Source of the DNA: an uncultured Porphyromonadaceae bacterium
GTDB taxonomy: Bacteria > Bacteroidota > Bacteroidia > Bacteroidales > Muribaculaceae
Assembly (NCBI GenBank): GCA_947175605.1
Contig: CAMWNH010000001.1
Coordinates: 62,001 to 126,000, forward strand
Length of the DNA: 64,000 nucleotides
Reading direction: 5' to 3'
Part shown: positions 35,183 to 43,715 of the stretch, one piece after another
Layout of the letters: each line of letters opens with the position of its first letter
How positions within the stretch are numbered: the stretch's first letter is position 1
The notes under the pieces: generated by a model
What the model was told of the DNA's origin: nothing
The model's input: only the letters and a program-made list of their open reading frames with translations
Databases searched by the model: none
Translations under genes and position numbers: made by a program

Positions 35183-36144
35183 AGGAAGAGGATAATGTAG
35201 GAGGCAACGATTATCAGCGGGCCCAGACCCGTGCGTTCGCCGCGATGTGAGCTGAAGTAGCCCGCCACTTCGAAGGCCGCGCAGTAGTTGAGCAGCGGTA
35301 TATAGAGTATGATGGTCTGGTAGTCCACGACCATGCCCGCGAGCGTGGCCAGCGACACCGTGGCTATCGCGCCGCTGTACGCACGGGCCCGTGCGTTGTA
35401 TGCTATGGTCTTCATTACGTTCATGACGAACGAGCCCACCGTGAGCAACGAAGTCAGTCCCACCGTAATCAGCAGCAGGCCGGCGGTTGTGGAAGTGAGT
35501 CGGCTGAAGATGTTCACAAGCTCCGGCATGTGCAGTTGCTCGAGGCTCACGAGCCCGAAGGCAGCCATTATCCACCAGGGGGTGATGAGGCCCAGTATGG
35601 CAGCTGTTATGGTGCGCCCGTTGAAGATGCGCATCTGTCCGCAGCCCAACAGGAATATCGGGATATACACCAGAAAGCAGTACTGCGTGGCGCTGCATGC
35701 GCTTAGGGCAAGAAAGACCAGGAAAATGCGTCGCGTGCGCACGGCCGAGCGGTAGCAGCTGAACAGCAGCATCATGCATCCCGCCACTACAACGGCCAGC
35801 AGAAGTCCGGTATAGACCTGTCCGCTTAGTCCGGGTGTAGCCAGCTGGAAGGCCGCGAACAAGGCCATAGGCAGCGCCGTCTGCGAGCGCAGAACATTGA
35901 AGAACCGCGAAGTCAGCGCCGCTGCAAGCACCAGAAGGCAGTTGCCCGCAAGCGCAAATACGAAGTTGGGCCATCCCGGTGCAACCCATTCCGCCGCAGA
36001 TGGCAGGATGAAGCCCGCATCGCCCGTCAAAGCCGGATATTCGTGCAGACCATGGGCCGCCAACATACCTCCGAAGGCCAGCGTGAGCATCAGCACGGCA
36101 AAGCCTTTGGTGTGTATATAGCGGGTGAGGTCGGCGTATTTCAC
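35164..36144 (-). CDS. Polytopic membrane protein of unknown function
   Basis: A GTG start at 36144 (read KYADLTRYIHTKG after the initiator) lies 20 bases after the purD stop and gives 326 residues; the ORF-track start lies inside purD. About eight to ten hydrophobic segments cover nearly the whole chain, with few charged loops, ending LIIVASYIILFLCQILF. I see no transporter signature. Its place between purD and pdxB recalls DUF6427-type membrane proteins near purD in Flavobacteriia, but that is a weak guess. Confidence 0.8.
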   Translation of the reverse strand: MKYADLTRYIHTKGFAVLMLTLAFGGMLAAHGLHEYPALTGDAGFILPSAAEWVAPGWPNFVFALAGNCLLVLAAALTSRFFNVLRSQTALPMALFAAFQLATPGLSGQVYTGLLLAVVVAGCMMLLFSCYRSAVRTRRIFLVFLALSACSATQYCFLVYIPIFLLGCGQMRIFNGRTITAAILGLITPWWIMAAFGLVSLEQLHMPELVNIFSRLTSTTAGLLLITVGLTSLLTVGSFVMNVMKTIAYNARARAYSGAIATVSLATLAGMVVDYQTIILYIPLLNYCAAFEVAGYFSSHRGERTGLGPLIIVASYIILFLCQILF

Positions 36145-36163
36145 TTCGGGGGGGCGGTGTGGC

Positions 36164-37459
36164 TTAGTTCTGTTTGTCGGCCAGAGCCTGCAGGTCACGG
36201 CCTATGTCGCGGCGGAAGTACATGCCGTCGAAACGTATGGTGTCCAGAGCGGCATAGGAGGCTGCGAGCGCCTCGCGCGGTGTAGCGCCATAGGAGCTCA
36301 CGGCAAGCACGCGGCCGCCGGAGGTCAGAAGCACGGGGCCGTCAAGGCGCGTTCCGGCATGGAACACTACCGTGGTGCCGTCGGGTGCGGGCACGCCTTC
36401 GATTTTCTTTCCCTTCTCGTAGGCCTCGGGGTAGCCGCCACTCACGGCCATGACCGTAGCTGCCGCACGCGGATCTATGTCCAGGGGAAGGGTCCCCAGC
36501 GAGCCGCGGGCTGCGGCTGCCATGAGTTCAACCAGGTCGGAAGCCACGCGCAGCATCACTACTTCAGTCTCCGGGTCGCCCATGCGCACGTTGTACTCGA
36601 TCACCATCGGCTCGCCGTCGACATTGATAAGGCCGAAGAAGATGAATCCGCGGTAGTCCGTACCGTCCTTGATGAGGCCCTCGACAGTCGGGCGCACGAT
36701 GCGCTCCTCCACTTTCTTCATGAACTCGGCGTCAGCGAACACAACGGGGCTCACGGCACCCATGCCGCCCGTGTTGAGGCCCGTATCGCCCTCGCCTATG
36801 CGCTTGTAGTCCTTCGCCACGGGCAGGAGACGGTAGCCGCCGTGTCCGTCCGTAAGGGCGAACACGCTGCATTCTATGCCCTTGAGGAACTGTTCGATGA
36901 CCACACTCGCGCTGGCCTTGCCGAACTTGCCGCCAAGCATCTCGGCAAGAGTCTTGCGGGCCTCCTCGAGGGTCTCGGGAATGATTACGCCCTTGCCTGC
37001 GGCAAGGCCGTCGGCCTTCAGCACGTAGGGCGGATTCAGTGTTTCGAGGAAGGCGTAGCCTTCTTCGATTGTCTCGGGAGTGAAGGTGCGGTATGCCGCC
37101 GTGGGGATGCCGTGGCGCGCCATGAAACGCTTGGCGTGGTCCTTGCTGGCCTCAAGCATTGCACCGGCCTGCGACGGGCCAACCCATAACGGCTTCTCCG
37201 CATCGATGGCGCGGAAATGGTCCACGATGCCGGCTACCAGCGGGTCTTCGTTGCCCACCACTACCATGTCGATGTTCTTTTCGGCGATAATCTTACCTAT
37301 GGCATCGAAGTCGAGGGGCGAGGCGGCGATGTTTGTGCCGAAAGCACCCGTCCCGCCGTTGCCGGGGGCTATGTAGAGCTGTTCGCAAAGCGGACTTTGA
37401 CTGATTTTCCATGCCAGGGCGGCTTCGCGGCCGCCACTGCCGAGCAGAAGTATGTTCAT
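36164..37459 (-). CDS. purD: Phosphoribosylamine-glycine ligase
   Basis: PurD joins glycine to phosphoribosylamine in purine synthesis, using ATP. The N-terminal domain begins ILLLGSGGREAALAWK; most PurD proteins have His where this one has the first Ala after Glu. The ATP-grasp domain shows PPYVLKADGLAAGKGVII, GGMGAVSPV and FGLINVDGEPMVIEYNVRMGDPETE. At 431 aa it has normal length. It heads a minus-strand run of four genes ending with the phospholipase gene. Confidence 0.96.
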   Translation of the reverse strand: MNILLLGSGGREAALAWKISQSPLCEQLYIAPGNGGTGAFGTNIAASPLDFDAIGKIIAEKNIDMVVVGNEDPLVAGIVDHFRAIDAEKPLWVGPSQAGAMLEASKDHAKRFMARHGIPTAAYRTFTPETIEEGYAFLETLNPPYVLKADGLAAGKGVIIPETLEEARKTLAEMLGGKFGKASASVVIEQFLKGIECSVFALTDGHGGYRLLPVAKDYKRIGEGDTGLNTGGMGAVSPVVFADAEFMKKVEERIVRPTVEGLIKDGTDYRGFIFFGLINVDGEPMVIEYNVRMGDPETEVVMLRVASDLVELMAAAARGSLGTLPLDIDPRAAATVMAVSGGYPEAYEKGKKIEGVPAPDGTTVVFHAGTRLDGPVLLTSGGRVLAVSSYGATPREALAASYAALDTIRFDGMYFRRDIGRDLQALADKQN

Positions 37460-37495
37460 CGCTGTGGGTGTTGGGTATATATGGTGGGTAAATTA

Positions 37496-39109
37496 TTAAT
37501 CTTCAGTCTTGTTTTCCTGAGCTGCATCGCCGCCTCTCTTGCGCCAGCCCATGGCCGGGCGGAAGCTGGCCCGCTCCTCCTTGTCGGGCGATATGGATGG
37601 CCCGCGTCCGAAGCTCTCGAGCCGCAGGCGTCCGCGCGCACCGATATCGCCCGTATCGCGGCGTCCGAAATGGCGCGGCTCGCGCTCCTTGTCGAATGTC
37701 TTGCGCTCACGGTCGAAAGGCTTGCCTCCCTTCTCGAAAGGCTTTCTGTCCTTGCCGGATGGCTTCCGTTCTCTGTCGAAAGGTTTGCGTTCTTTGTCGA
37801 AAGGCCTGCGGTCCCGCTCGCCGGGCTTGCGGTCGCGGCCGAAGGGCTTGCGATCCTTATCGAATTTCTTTCGTTCAAAGCCGCCGCTCTTCTTTGCAGG
37901 GCCATCGGGTTTTTCGTCCTTGATTCTGCCGCCGGCAGCGCGGAAATCGCGTTTCGACCCCTCGAATATCACGTATTCGCGAAGCTCGCAGTCCAGACCG
38001 CCGTTGTTCACGGCTTCCTTTTGCGAGGGCGCAAGGCCTATTTCGTGGAAGTATTCGTCTTTATATCCGATTATCCAGGCGTGATAGCCCGTGAACACGT
38101 GCTTCAGCTTGGTTCCGATGGTGCGATACAGTGCTTCCATGTCCGGGGCTGAAATACGCTGGCCGTAGGGCGGGTTGGTCACGAGGATGCCGCTCGGACG
38201 GGGCGCGTCTGACTCCTCCCATTTGCTCAGCGGTTTTACTTCTACCGTGACATATCGCGACACACCCGCCCCCTTTAGGTTCTCGCGGCTTATCTCCACG
38301 GCCTTGGGCGAGATGTCCGCGCCCACGATGGGATGGCTTGGCGTGCGTTCGGCGCTGTCGTCGTTGTAGAGCGTTTCGAAAAGCTCTTTATCGAAGTCGG
38401 GCCATGTTTCGAAAGCATAGTGCTGGCGGAAGACGCCGGGGAAAATATTGGCTGCGATCAGGGCCGCTTCCACAAGGAAAGTGCCCGAGCCGCACATGGG
38501 ATCCACGAAAGGCGTGTCGCCGCGATAGCCGCTCTTGAGGATTATGCCGGCGGCAAGCACTTCGTTGATGGGAGCTTCCGTCTGTCCGCCCAGACGGTAG
38601 CCGCGCTTGTGCAGGCTCTCGCCCGAGGAGTCGAGCGACACCGAGACGTCGCGGCCATGGATGTGCACGTTCAGTATGATGTCTGCATTTTCGAGGCGTA
38701 CGCGCGGCCGGCTGTCAGGTCCGTAGTGGTCGCGGAACCAGTCAACGATGCCGTCCTTCACGCGATAGGTGGCGAAGCGCGTGTGCGTGAACTCATCGCC
38801 GAATGCCACCGTGTCGATGCTGAATGTCTTCTCCTGATCCAGCAGCGTGCTCCAGTCGTAGGCCTTGATGTGTTCATAGAGTTCGTCGGGCGTGGATGCC
38901 TCGAACTTGTAGAATGGCTTCAGGATGCGTAGTGCCGTGCGGCAGCAAAGGTTCGCGCGATAGAGGGTCTCGAGTGTGCCCTCGAAGCTCACCATACGGC
39001 GTCCCGGTTCTACATTTGTGGCTCCTATGCCGCGAAGCTCCTCGGCCAGTACGTCTTCAAGCCCCTGAAAGGTCTTGGCAACCATTTCGAATGCGGGTGC
39101 AGTTGTCAT
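37496..39109 (-). CDS. THUMP-domain class I RNA methyltransferase (RlmL/YpsC-like) with repetitive basic tail
   Basis: The protein probably methylates guanine in 23S rRNA using SAM. The THUMP/N-terminal domain spans about residues 1-160, and the Rossmann-fold methyltransferase contains FVDPMCGSGTFLVEAA and the catalytic NPPYG loop (ILVTNPPYGQRIS). After about residue 405 there is a low-complexity tail of degenerate KPFDRER-type units up to residue 484, then a conserved end (FRPAMGWRK). The tail is highly charged and likely disordered, perhaps for RNA binding. Several shadow ORFs overlap the tail. It has its own promoter and stands 36 bases before purD. Confidence 0.9.
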   Translation of the reverse strand: MTTAPAFEMVAKTFQGLEDVLAEELRGIGATNVEPGRRMVSFEGTLETLYRANLCCRTALRILKPFYKFEASTPDELYEHIKAYDWSTLLDQEKTFSIDTVAFGDEFTHTRFATYRVKDGIVDWFRDHYGPDSRPRVRLENADIILNVHIHGRDVSVSLDSSGESLHKRGYRLGGQTEAPINEVLAAGIILKSGYRGDTPFVDPMCGSGTFLVEAALIAANIFPGVFRQHYAFETWPDFDKELFETLYNDDSAERTPSHPIVGADISPKAVEISRENLKGAGVSRYVTVEVKPLSKWEESDAPRPSGILVTNPPYGQRISAPDMEALYRTIGTKLKHVFTGYHAWIIGYKDEYFHEIGLAPSQKEAVNNGGLDCELREYVIFEGSKRDFRAAGGRIKDEKPDGPAKKSGGFERKKFDKDRKPFGRDRKPGERDRRPFDKERKPFDRERKPSGKDRKPFEKGGKPFDRERKTFDKEREPRHFGRRDTGDIGARGRLRLESFGRGPSISPDKEERASFRPAMGWRKRGGDAAQENKTED

Positions 39110-39147
39110 ATCTCAAACGTCAGTTTTTTCAATAGTCTATTCTGCTG

Positions 39148-39155
39148 CAAAAGTA
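39148..39155 (-). promoter_or_regulatory. -7 promoter box for the methyltransferase gene
   Basis: Minus-strand TACTTTTG matches TAnnTTTG, 38 bases before the ATG. Confidence 0.55.
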
Positions 39156-39174
39156 ATCAAAATCCCACAAACCG

Positions 39175-39216
39175 CAAAAATAAAACGTCCTCCCGGACAA
39201 TGCAGGAGGACGTTTT
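39175..39216 (-). terminator. Terminator after the subtilase gene
   Basis: A perfect 12-bp stem AAAACGTCCTCC/GGAGGACGTTTT is followed by a short T-rich run (ATTTTTG) on the minus strand, 28 bases past the subtilase stop. Confidence 0.85.
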
Positions 39217-39243
39217 AGCGAATAATTTTAATTTAGTCGAGGC

Positions 39244-41541
39244 TTAGCGGATAACCACCTTGCGTGCGTCGGTGCGGCCGTTGTCGGCGGTGCTGCGGAG
39301 CACATACACACCGGGAGCAGCGCCTTCGGCGTCGAGCACGGCAGTGTCGCCGCCGGCGCTTGCGGTTGCTGCGAGGCTGCCGCTCAGGCTGTAGAGTTCT
39401 ACGCGGATACCGGCTGCGCCTGCTGCGAACACTTCGAATGCACGGCGTCCTGCGGGGCTTACGACAAAGTCGGAAGCGTCCACCGCTACGTCAGCCACGC
39501 CGGCGGGATCAAGCACCATCTTAAGGCCTTCGAGAGCGTTGATGCGGCCTGCGCCGAAGCGGTAGGGTGCGGCGTAGTAGTACTGATCCTTAACTGCGGT
39601 AGCGTCGATGATCTTCAGCACGTCGGTCGAGGTCAGCGTGGGATCGGCCTGCAGCCAGGTGGCGATTACGCCGGCCACGAAGGGCGATGCCATCGACGTA
39701 CCCGACATCTCGGACCAGTAGTAGTTGCGGTTGGTTTTGTTGACGCTCTTCGTTACCAAGCCCGAAGCTTGTGCGATTTCCGGAGCCTTCGCCGGGTCGA
39801 GCTTTTCGGTGTAGTAGGAGCTGATGGACGAAACTACACCCAGGCCGGGACCGGCCACATGGGGCAGCTGGCGACCGTCGAAGCTCGTACCGTACGACGA
39901 GAAGTCCGTGATGTCGTTGTCCGTATAAGCGCGATAAGTGAGTTTGCCGCCGAAGGAGGGGATGACGTTCGAGGCGGTGTAGGCGCCCACTGCAATCACA
40001 CCCTTGGCCGTGGCGATGCCGTTGATGGAGTTCGCGGGCGAACCGCTCACATAGCCGTCGACATTAAAGGAGTTGAAGGCGAAATTGCCTGAGGCGAAAA
40101 TGTCCACACTCTTGCCGTTCGTACCTTCTACCACGATGCCGGGCATGTAGGCGCTGCTACCGCCATTGGGCTGGAAGGAAACCATCACGTTATAGCGGTT
40201 GTTGTTGGGGTCGATCTTCGAGGAGAAGAACACTGCGCCCTGCTTGCCGTATGCCACGTCGAAGAATTCGTTGTGGATGTAGCCGGAAGCGGTGTAGTAG
40301 GAGCCCGTGATCACTTTCATGGTCGACTGCTCGTCGGTCGAGTTCAGGTTCTGGTCCAGAGTATAGCTCCAGTCCACCTTGCCCGTGTTTCTGTTGTAGA
40401 GCTGCAGCGTAACCTTGTAGATGCTGGCGTCAGCGCCCCAGATGTCCACGCGGCCGGCAGAGGTGGCGGAGGCTGCGGGGAAGGTCTTCACCTGATTGGA
40501 GGCTGCGGTGAAGTCCTTGTGGATCGATACATTGTCCGCACCTTCGTTACCGGCCGATACGCAGATGATCATGTCGTTGGCCACACTCGAAAGATAGCGC
40601 GAGTTGGCATCCGAGCCATCGTGAGGACCGTAGTTGTGGCCCAGAGAGATGTTCATTACGGCCGGCTTGCCCTGGCTTTTGGCGTAGCTGTAGATCTTTT
40701 CGGCGGCAACGAGGATGTTCTGACCCTCGGTGGTGCCGCAGGCAATGGCGATGTCGGCGCCTGCAGCCGGACCACGGTAGTCCGTGTCGGAGGTCCAGCG
40801 GTTTGTGCCCGTCTGGTTGCCGCCGGTGCGCGAGTTGAGGAATGCTACCTTCGAGAATTTCTCGCCGTGGCTGCCGAAACTGCCGGCCATGCAACCTAAC
40901 ACGTGTGTGCCGTGGGTGTCGCCGGTGGGGTCGGTCGTGAAGTTGGCGATCTTCGTGGGGGTGTCGTATGTGCTCACGGCGCTGTTGGAGCCCGTGATCA
41001 CGAACACACGCGACGCACGCGACTTACCGTCTGCGCCCAGGAAGTTGGGATGGTTGGGGTCGAGACCCGAGTCCATCAGGCCGACGATTACGCCCGTGCC
41101 GTCATACGACTTGCCGCCGATTTCGGCCGAGCCGTTTATGACTTCATTTGCCTGGGTGTTTTTCTTGGCCGAGAAAAGCAGAGGCTGCGCATCATAGCTC
41201 AGGGAGATGGAGCGCACCTCGGGCATTTCCGAGGCGAGCAGCATTTCGGGTGCCGACATGCGCACGATGGCCATATCCTCGCGTGAAGCGATGATTTCAT
41301 AGCCGCGCGCTTCAAGCGAGGAGAGGTCCTCGCCGGGAGCGAGCGTCACGATTACGCTCACCTTGTCCTCTATACCCATAGGTGCCGGAACGGCAAGCTC
41401 TCCGCTGCGGCTCTGGACCTGAGATTCCATTACGCGGGCGGCAAGAGTTGCAGCCGAAAGGTCAAGCTTCGACTGGGCCGACGAGCCCAGCGCAGCTGCG
41501 GCTGCGAGAGAGAGAAGTAATATTTTTTTCATATCTGTCAT
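39244..41541 (-). CDS. Secreted S8 (subtilisin-like) serine peptidase with T9SS C-terminus
   Basis: The 765-residue protein has a signal peptide cut after SSAQ; the real start may be the second Met (41532, MKKILLLSLAAAAA). A propeptide-like inhibitor region (about 45-120) precedes the catalytic domain with the full triad: Asp in GLMDSGLDPNHP, His in THGTHVLGCMAG and Ser in SGTSMASPFVAGV. The last ~75 residues (VELYSLSGSLAATASAGG...VYVLRSTADNGRTDARKVVIR) form a type A T9SS sorting domain. It is probably exported to the cell surface or medium as a protease. Confidence 0.94.
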   Translation of the reverse strand: MTDMKKILLLSLAAAAALGSSAQSKLDLSAATLAARVMESQVQSRSGELAVPAPMGIEDKVSVIVTLAPGEDLSSLEARGYEIIASREDMAIVRMSAPEMLLASEMPEVRSISLSYDAQPLLFSAKKNTQANEVINGSAEIGGKSYDGTGVIVGLMDSGLDPNHPNFLGADGKSRASRVFVITGSNSAVSTYDTPTKIANFTTDPTGDTHGTHVLGCMAGSFGSHGEKFSKVAFLNSRTGGNQTGTNRWTSDTDYRGPAAGADIAIACGTTEGQNILVAAEKIYSYAKSQGKPAVMNISLGHNYGPHDGSDANSRYLSSVANDMIICVSAGNEGADNVSIHKDFTAASNQVKTFPAASATSAGRVDIWGADASIYKVTLQLYNRNTGKVDWSYTLDQNLNSTDEQSTMKVITGSYYTASGYIHNEFFDVAYGKQGAVFFSSKIDPNNNRYNVMVSFQPNGGSSAYMPGIVVEGTNGKSVDIFASGNFAFNSFNVDGYVSGSPANSINGIATAKGVIAVGAYTASNVIPSFGGKLTYRAYTDNDITDFSSYGTSFDGRQLPHVAGPGLGVVSSISSYYTEKLDPAKAPEIAQASGLVTKSVNKTNRNYYWSEMSGTSMASPFVAGVIATWLQADPTLTSTDVLKIIDATAVKDQYYYAAPYRFGAGRINALEGLKMVLDPAGVADVAVDASDFVVSPAGRRAFEVFAAGAAGIRVELYSLSGSLAATASAGGDTAVLDAEGAAPGVYVLRSTADNGRTDARKVVIR

Positions 41542-41595
41542 TGAATAATCGAAGTGTGATAATCAAAACGAAAGGAAAAATTCCGAATTAGTTTG

Positions 41596-41603
41596 CAAAG
41601 ATA
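41596..41603 (-). promoter_or_regulatory. -7 promoter box for the subtilase gene
   Basis: Minus-strand TATCTTTGC lies about 55-64 bases before the start. Confidence 0.6.
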
Positions 41604-41762
41604 ACACATTTTTTCGTCATTTCCATGTTTTCGGACCAAAAAAATCTAAAAAACCATGATTTATCGCCATAAAATTGCTTCGAAATGTGAAAATGGAGTT
41701 GTGATATTTATGTTTTATGGTTGTGAACGCAACCATTTTCCTGTTTCAAGCGTTATAAGGAC

Positions 41763-42197
41763 ATGAAAAAGGAAAACAAAATGTATGGAATGCCCAATGT
41801 GGGGTGCATGATCGGTACGGCCTATCAGTGTTTGGTAGGGCAGCTCGATGAAATACTGCGGGAGGAGCTGCCTGAAGTGACTGTCCCGGAGTACATGATC
41901 CTGCGTTCCCTCTATTTCCGCGACGGTATGCAGCAATGCGATATCGCGGAGATGGTTGGAAGAGATAAGGCCGTAGTATGTCGCACGGTGAAGGCTATGG
42001 TCTCAAAAGGTTATGTGCGCACGGAATCCGAAAGCCACAAGTGCCTGAGGGTGTTCCTCACATCAAAAGCCGAGTCCGTAAAGGCCAAGGTCCTGCAAAT
42101 AGCGGCCGGCCGACAGAAGGCTCTGGAAAGCGTTATCGGGCCTGAATGTGTATCCGTGTTTTCCGATTGTCTGAAAAAAATAATTGAGTCAAAATAA
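41763..42197 (+). CDS. MarR family transcriptional regulator
   Basis: The 144-residue winged-helix protein shows the MarR pattern: a dimerisation helix at the N-terminus, helix-turn-helix QCDIAEMVGRDKAVVCRTVKAMVSKGYVRTE and a wing (SHKCLRVFLTSKAE). Cysteines at several positions could sense oxidants or electrophiles, though that is inference. It is 21 bases upstream of the FrnE-like gene, and autoregulation of that operon is the simplest reading. The next start ATG at 41784 is also possible. Confidence 0.9.
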   Translation: MKKENKMYGMPNVGCMIGTAYQCLVGQLDEILREELPEVTVPEYMILRSLYFRDGMQQCDIAEMVGRDKAVVCRTVKAMVSKGYVRTESESHKCLRVFLTSKAESVKAKVLQIAAGRQKALESVIGPECVSVFSDCLKKIIESK

Positions 42198-42218
42198 ACT
42201 TTTAATGAAAGGAATACT

Positions 42219-42947
42219 ATGTTTAACCTAACTGTTTGGAGCGACTTCGCTTGTCCCTATTGCTACATTGGAGAAACCCGTCTTGAGAAGGCTGTCGAGG
42301 AACTGGGCCTGAAGGATAAGGTGCAGATTGATTATCGGGCTTTTGAATTGGACCCGACAGCATCCAAGGAAGTGGTCGGCGGCACGCCCGAGCGCTTTGC
42401 CATGAAGTATCGTCTGAGCCTTGAAGACGCGAAAAAGCAGATCGAGGAGATTTCGAGTCTCGGTCGCGAGTCGGGAATCGACTTCCGCTATGCCACAACG
42501 CAATACTCCAACACCCGCGATGCCCACAGGCTGATGAAGCTCGCCGAGGCAAAGTACGACCGCAACACGGTGGAGCGTCTGAACAAGGCTCTGTTCGATG
42601 CCTATTTTACAAAGAACCTCGTGCTGGCCGACCATGAGGTGCTGCTGAAGCTTGCAGAATCCGTGGACATGGATGCCAAGGAAGTCAAGGCCGTGCTCGA
42701 TTCCAACGAGTACGACGATGAGGTCCGTTTCGACGAGCGCGAGGCCGCCATGCGTGGTGTTCGCGGTGTGCCCTACATCGTCTTCGGCGGCGAGTTTGCC
42801 GTACCGGGTGCGATGTCCGTCGAAGGATTCAAGGATGCGCTTGAGCGCATGTCGCGGCTTCAGGCACAGAAAGTGGAAGCTGAAGCCCCGCAGGACAAGG
42901 CCGAGCGTCCGCACGTCTGCGGCCCCGATGGATGTCAGTTGCTCTAA
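42219..42947 (+). CDS. FrnE-like DsbA-family oxidoreductase
   Basis: The 242-residue cytoplasmic protein lacks a signal peptide and carries the CPYC active site in WSDFACPYCYIGE, typical of FrnE/2-hydroxychromene isomerase-like thioredoxin folds. A cis-Pro loop RGVRGVPYIVFGGEF lies near residue 185. The C-terminus ends HVCGPDGCQLL, a second cysteine pair common in this subfamily. FrnE relatives protect against oxidative or thiol stress. It lies between the MarR regulator and an MBL hydrolase in one transcript. Confidence 0.92.
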   Translation: MFNLTVWSDFACPYCYIGETRLEKAVEELGLKDKVQIDYRAFELDPTASKEVVGGTPERFAMKYRLSLEDAKKQIEEISSLGRESGIDFRYATTQYSNTRDAHRLMKLAEAKYDRNTVERLNKALFDAYFTKNLVLADHEVLLKLAESVDMDAKEVKAVLDSNEYDDEVRFDEREAAMRGVRGVPYIVFGGEFAVPGAMSVEGFKDALERMSRLQAQKVEAEAPQDKAERPHVCGPDGCQLL

Positions 42948-42972
42948 TCTTTGATTGTAAAGGAGATCGAAT

Positions 42973-43599
42973 ATGATAAAAGAATTGCAGGTTCAGGGTG
43001 TCTTCACGGAAAACTGTTATTTCTTTATCGATGCCCACACGAAATCAGGATTCATAATCGACCCGGGCGCACAGGCCGGCCTCATCTACGACACGGTGCG
43101 GCAAAATGGATGGACCATAGAGAAAATTCTTCTGACACACGGCCATTTCGATCATCTCGGAGCGGCGGAAGTCCTTAGGGAAAAGCTCGTAGCGCCTATC
43201 TATATCTATCCGTCCGACGCACGCTACCTCACTGATACGTATCTCAATCTGAGTGGTAACTATCCCAACCCGGTCACGGTGCCGCATTATGAGGAAATAT
43301 ACGATGGCGAGACTATCCGTTTGAAGGCAAACTCGGGCTTTTATCTCAAGGTGATCCATACGCCGGGACATACGCCCGGTTCTGTCACCTATTGGGCGCC
43401 CGAGGAAAAAGCGGCCTTCGTGGGCGATACGCTTTACGAGCATGGTCCGGGTCTTACGCACTTCCCCGGCGGCAACCGCAGCGAGCTCGCCGATTCGATC
43501 ATCAACAAGATTCTGACCTTGCCGGATGATACGGTGCTCCTCTCGGGTCATTCTACCCCAATCACGGTAGAGCAAGAGCGCAGAATCCTCGGTGTATAA
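42973..43599 (+). CDS. MBL-fold hydrolase (glyoxalase II-like)
   Basis: The 208-residue metallo-beta-lactamase-fold protein shows the metal-binding motif LTHGHFDHLG, HTPGHTPGSV, the bridging aspartate in VGDTLYEHGPG and the final histidine in LLSGHSTPITVE. These are the features of glyoxalase II-like thioester or ester hydrolases. Its place after MarR and FrnE suggests detoxification of reactive electrophiles or peroxides, but the substrate is unknown. It begins 26 bases after the FrnE-like gene. Confidence 0.92.
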   Translation: MIKELQVQGVFTENCYFFIDAHTKSGFIIDPGAQAGLIYDTVRQNGWTIEKILLTHGHFDHLGAAEVLREKLVAPIYIYPSDARYLTDTYLNLSGNYPNPVTVPHYEEIYDGETIRLKANSGFYLKVIHTPGHTPGSVTYWAPEEKAAFVGDTLYEHGPGLTHFPGGNRSELADSIINKILTLPDDTVLLSGHSTPITVEQERRILGV

Positions 43600-43680
43600 G
43601 CATTCATTTATCGGCTGATAAAAAAGGGCGCGGCATTGTTGTCGGGCTCTTTTTGCATATGATGTGCAGTGGATTAGACG

Positions 43681-43688
43681 TAATTTTG
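43681..43688 (+). promoter_or_regulatory. -7 promoter box for the metal ATPase gene
   Basis: TAATTTTG(C) matches TAnnTTTG and lies 28 bases before the start. Confidence 0.55.
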
Positions 43689-43715
43689 CAGTGAACTTGG
43701 AATAGATTTGAATAT

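Noticed and set aside
37456-37905. ORFs over the methyltransferase tail (also 37539-38084 +)
   Set aside because: They only re-read the Lys/Arg/Asp repeats of the methyltransferase gene in other frames.
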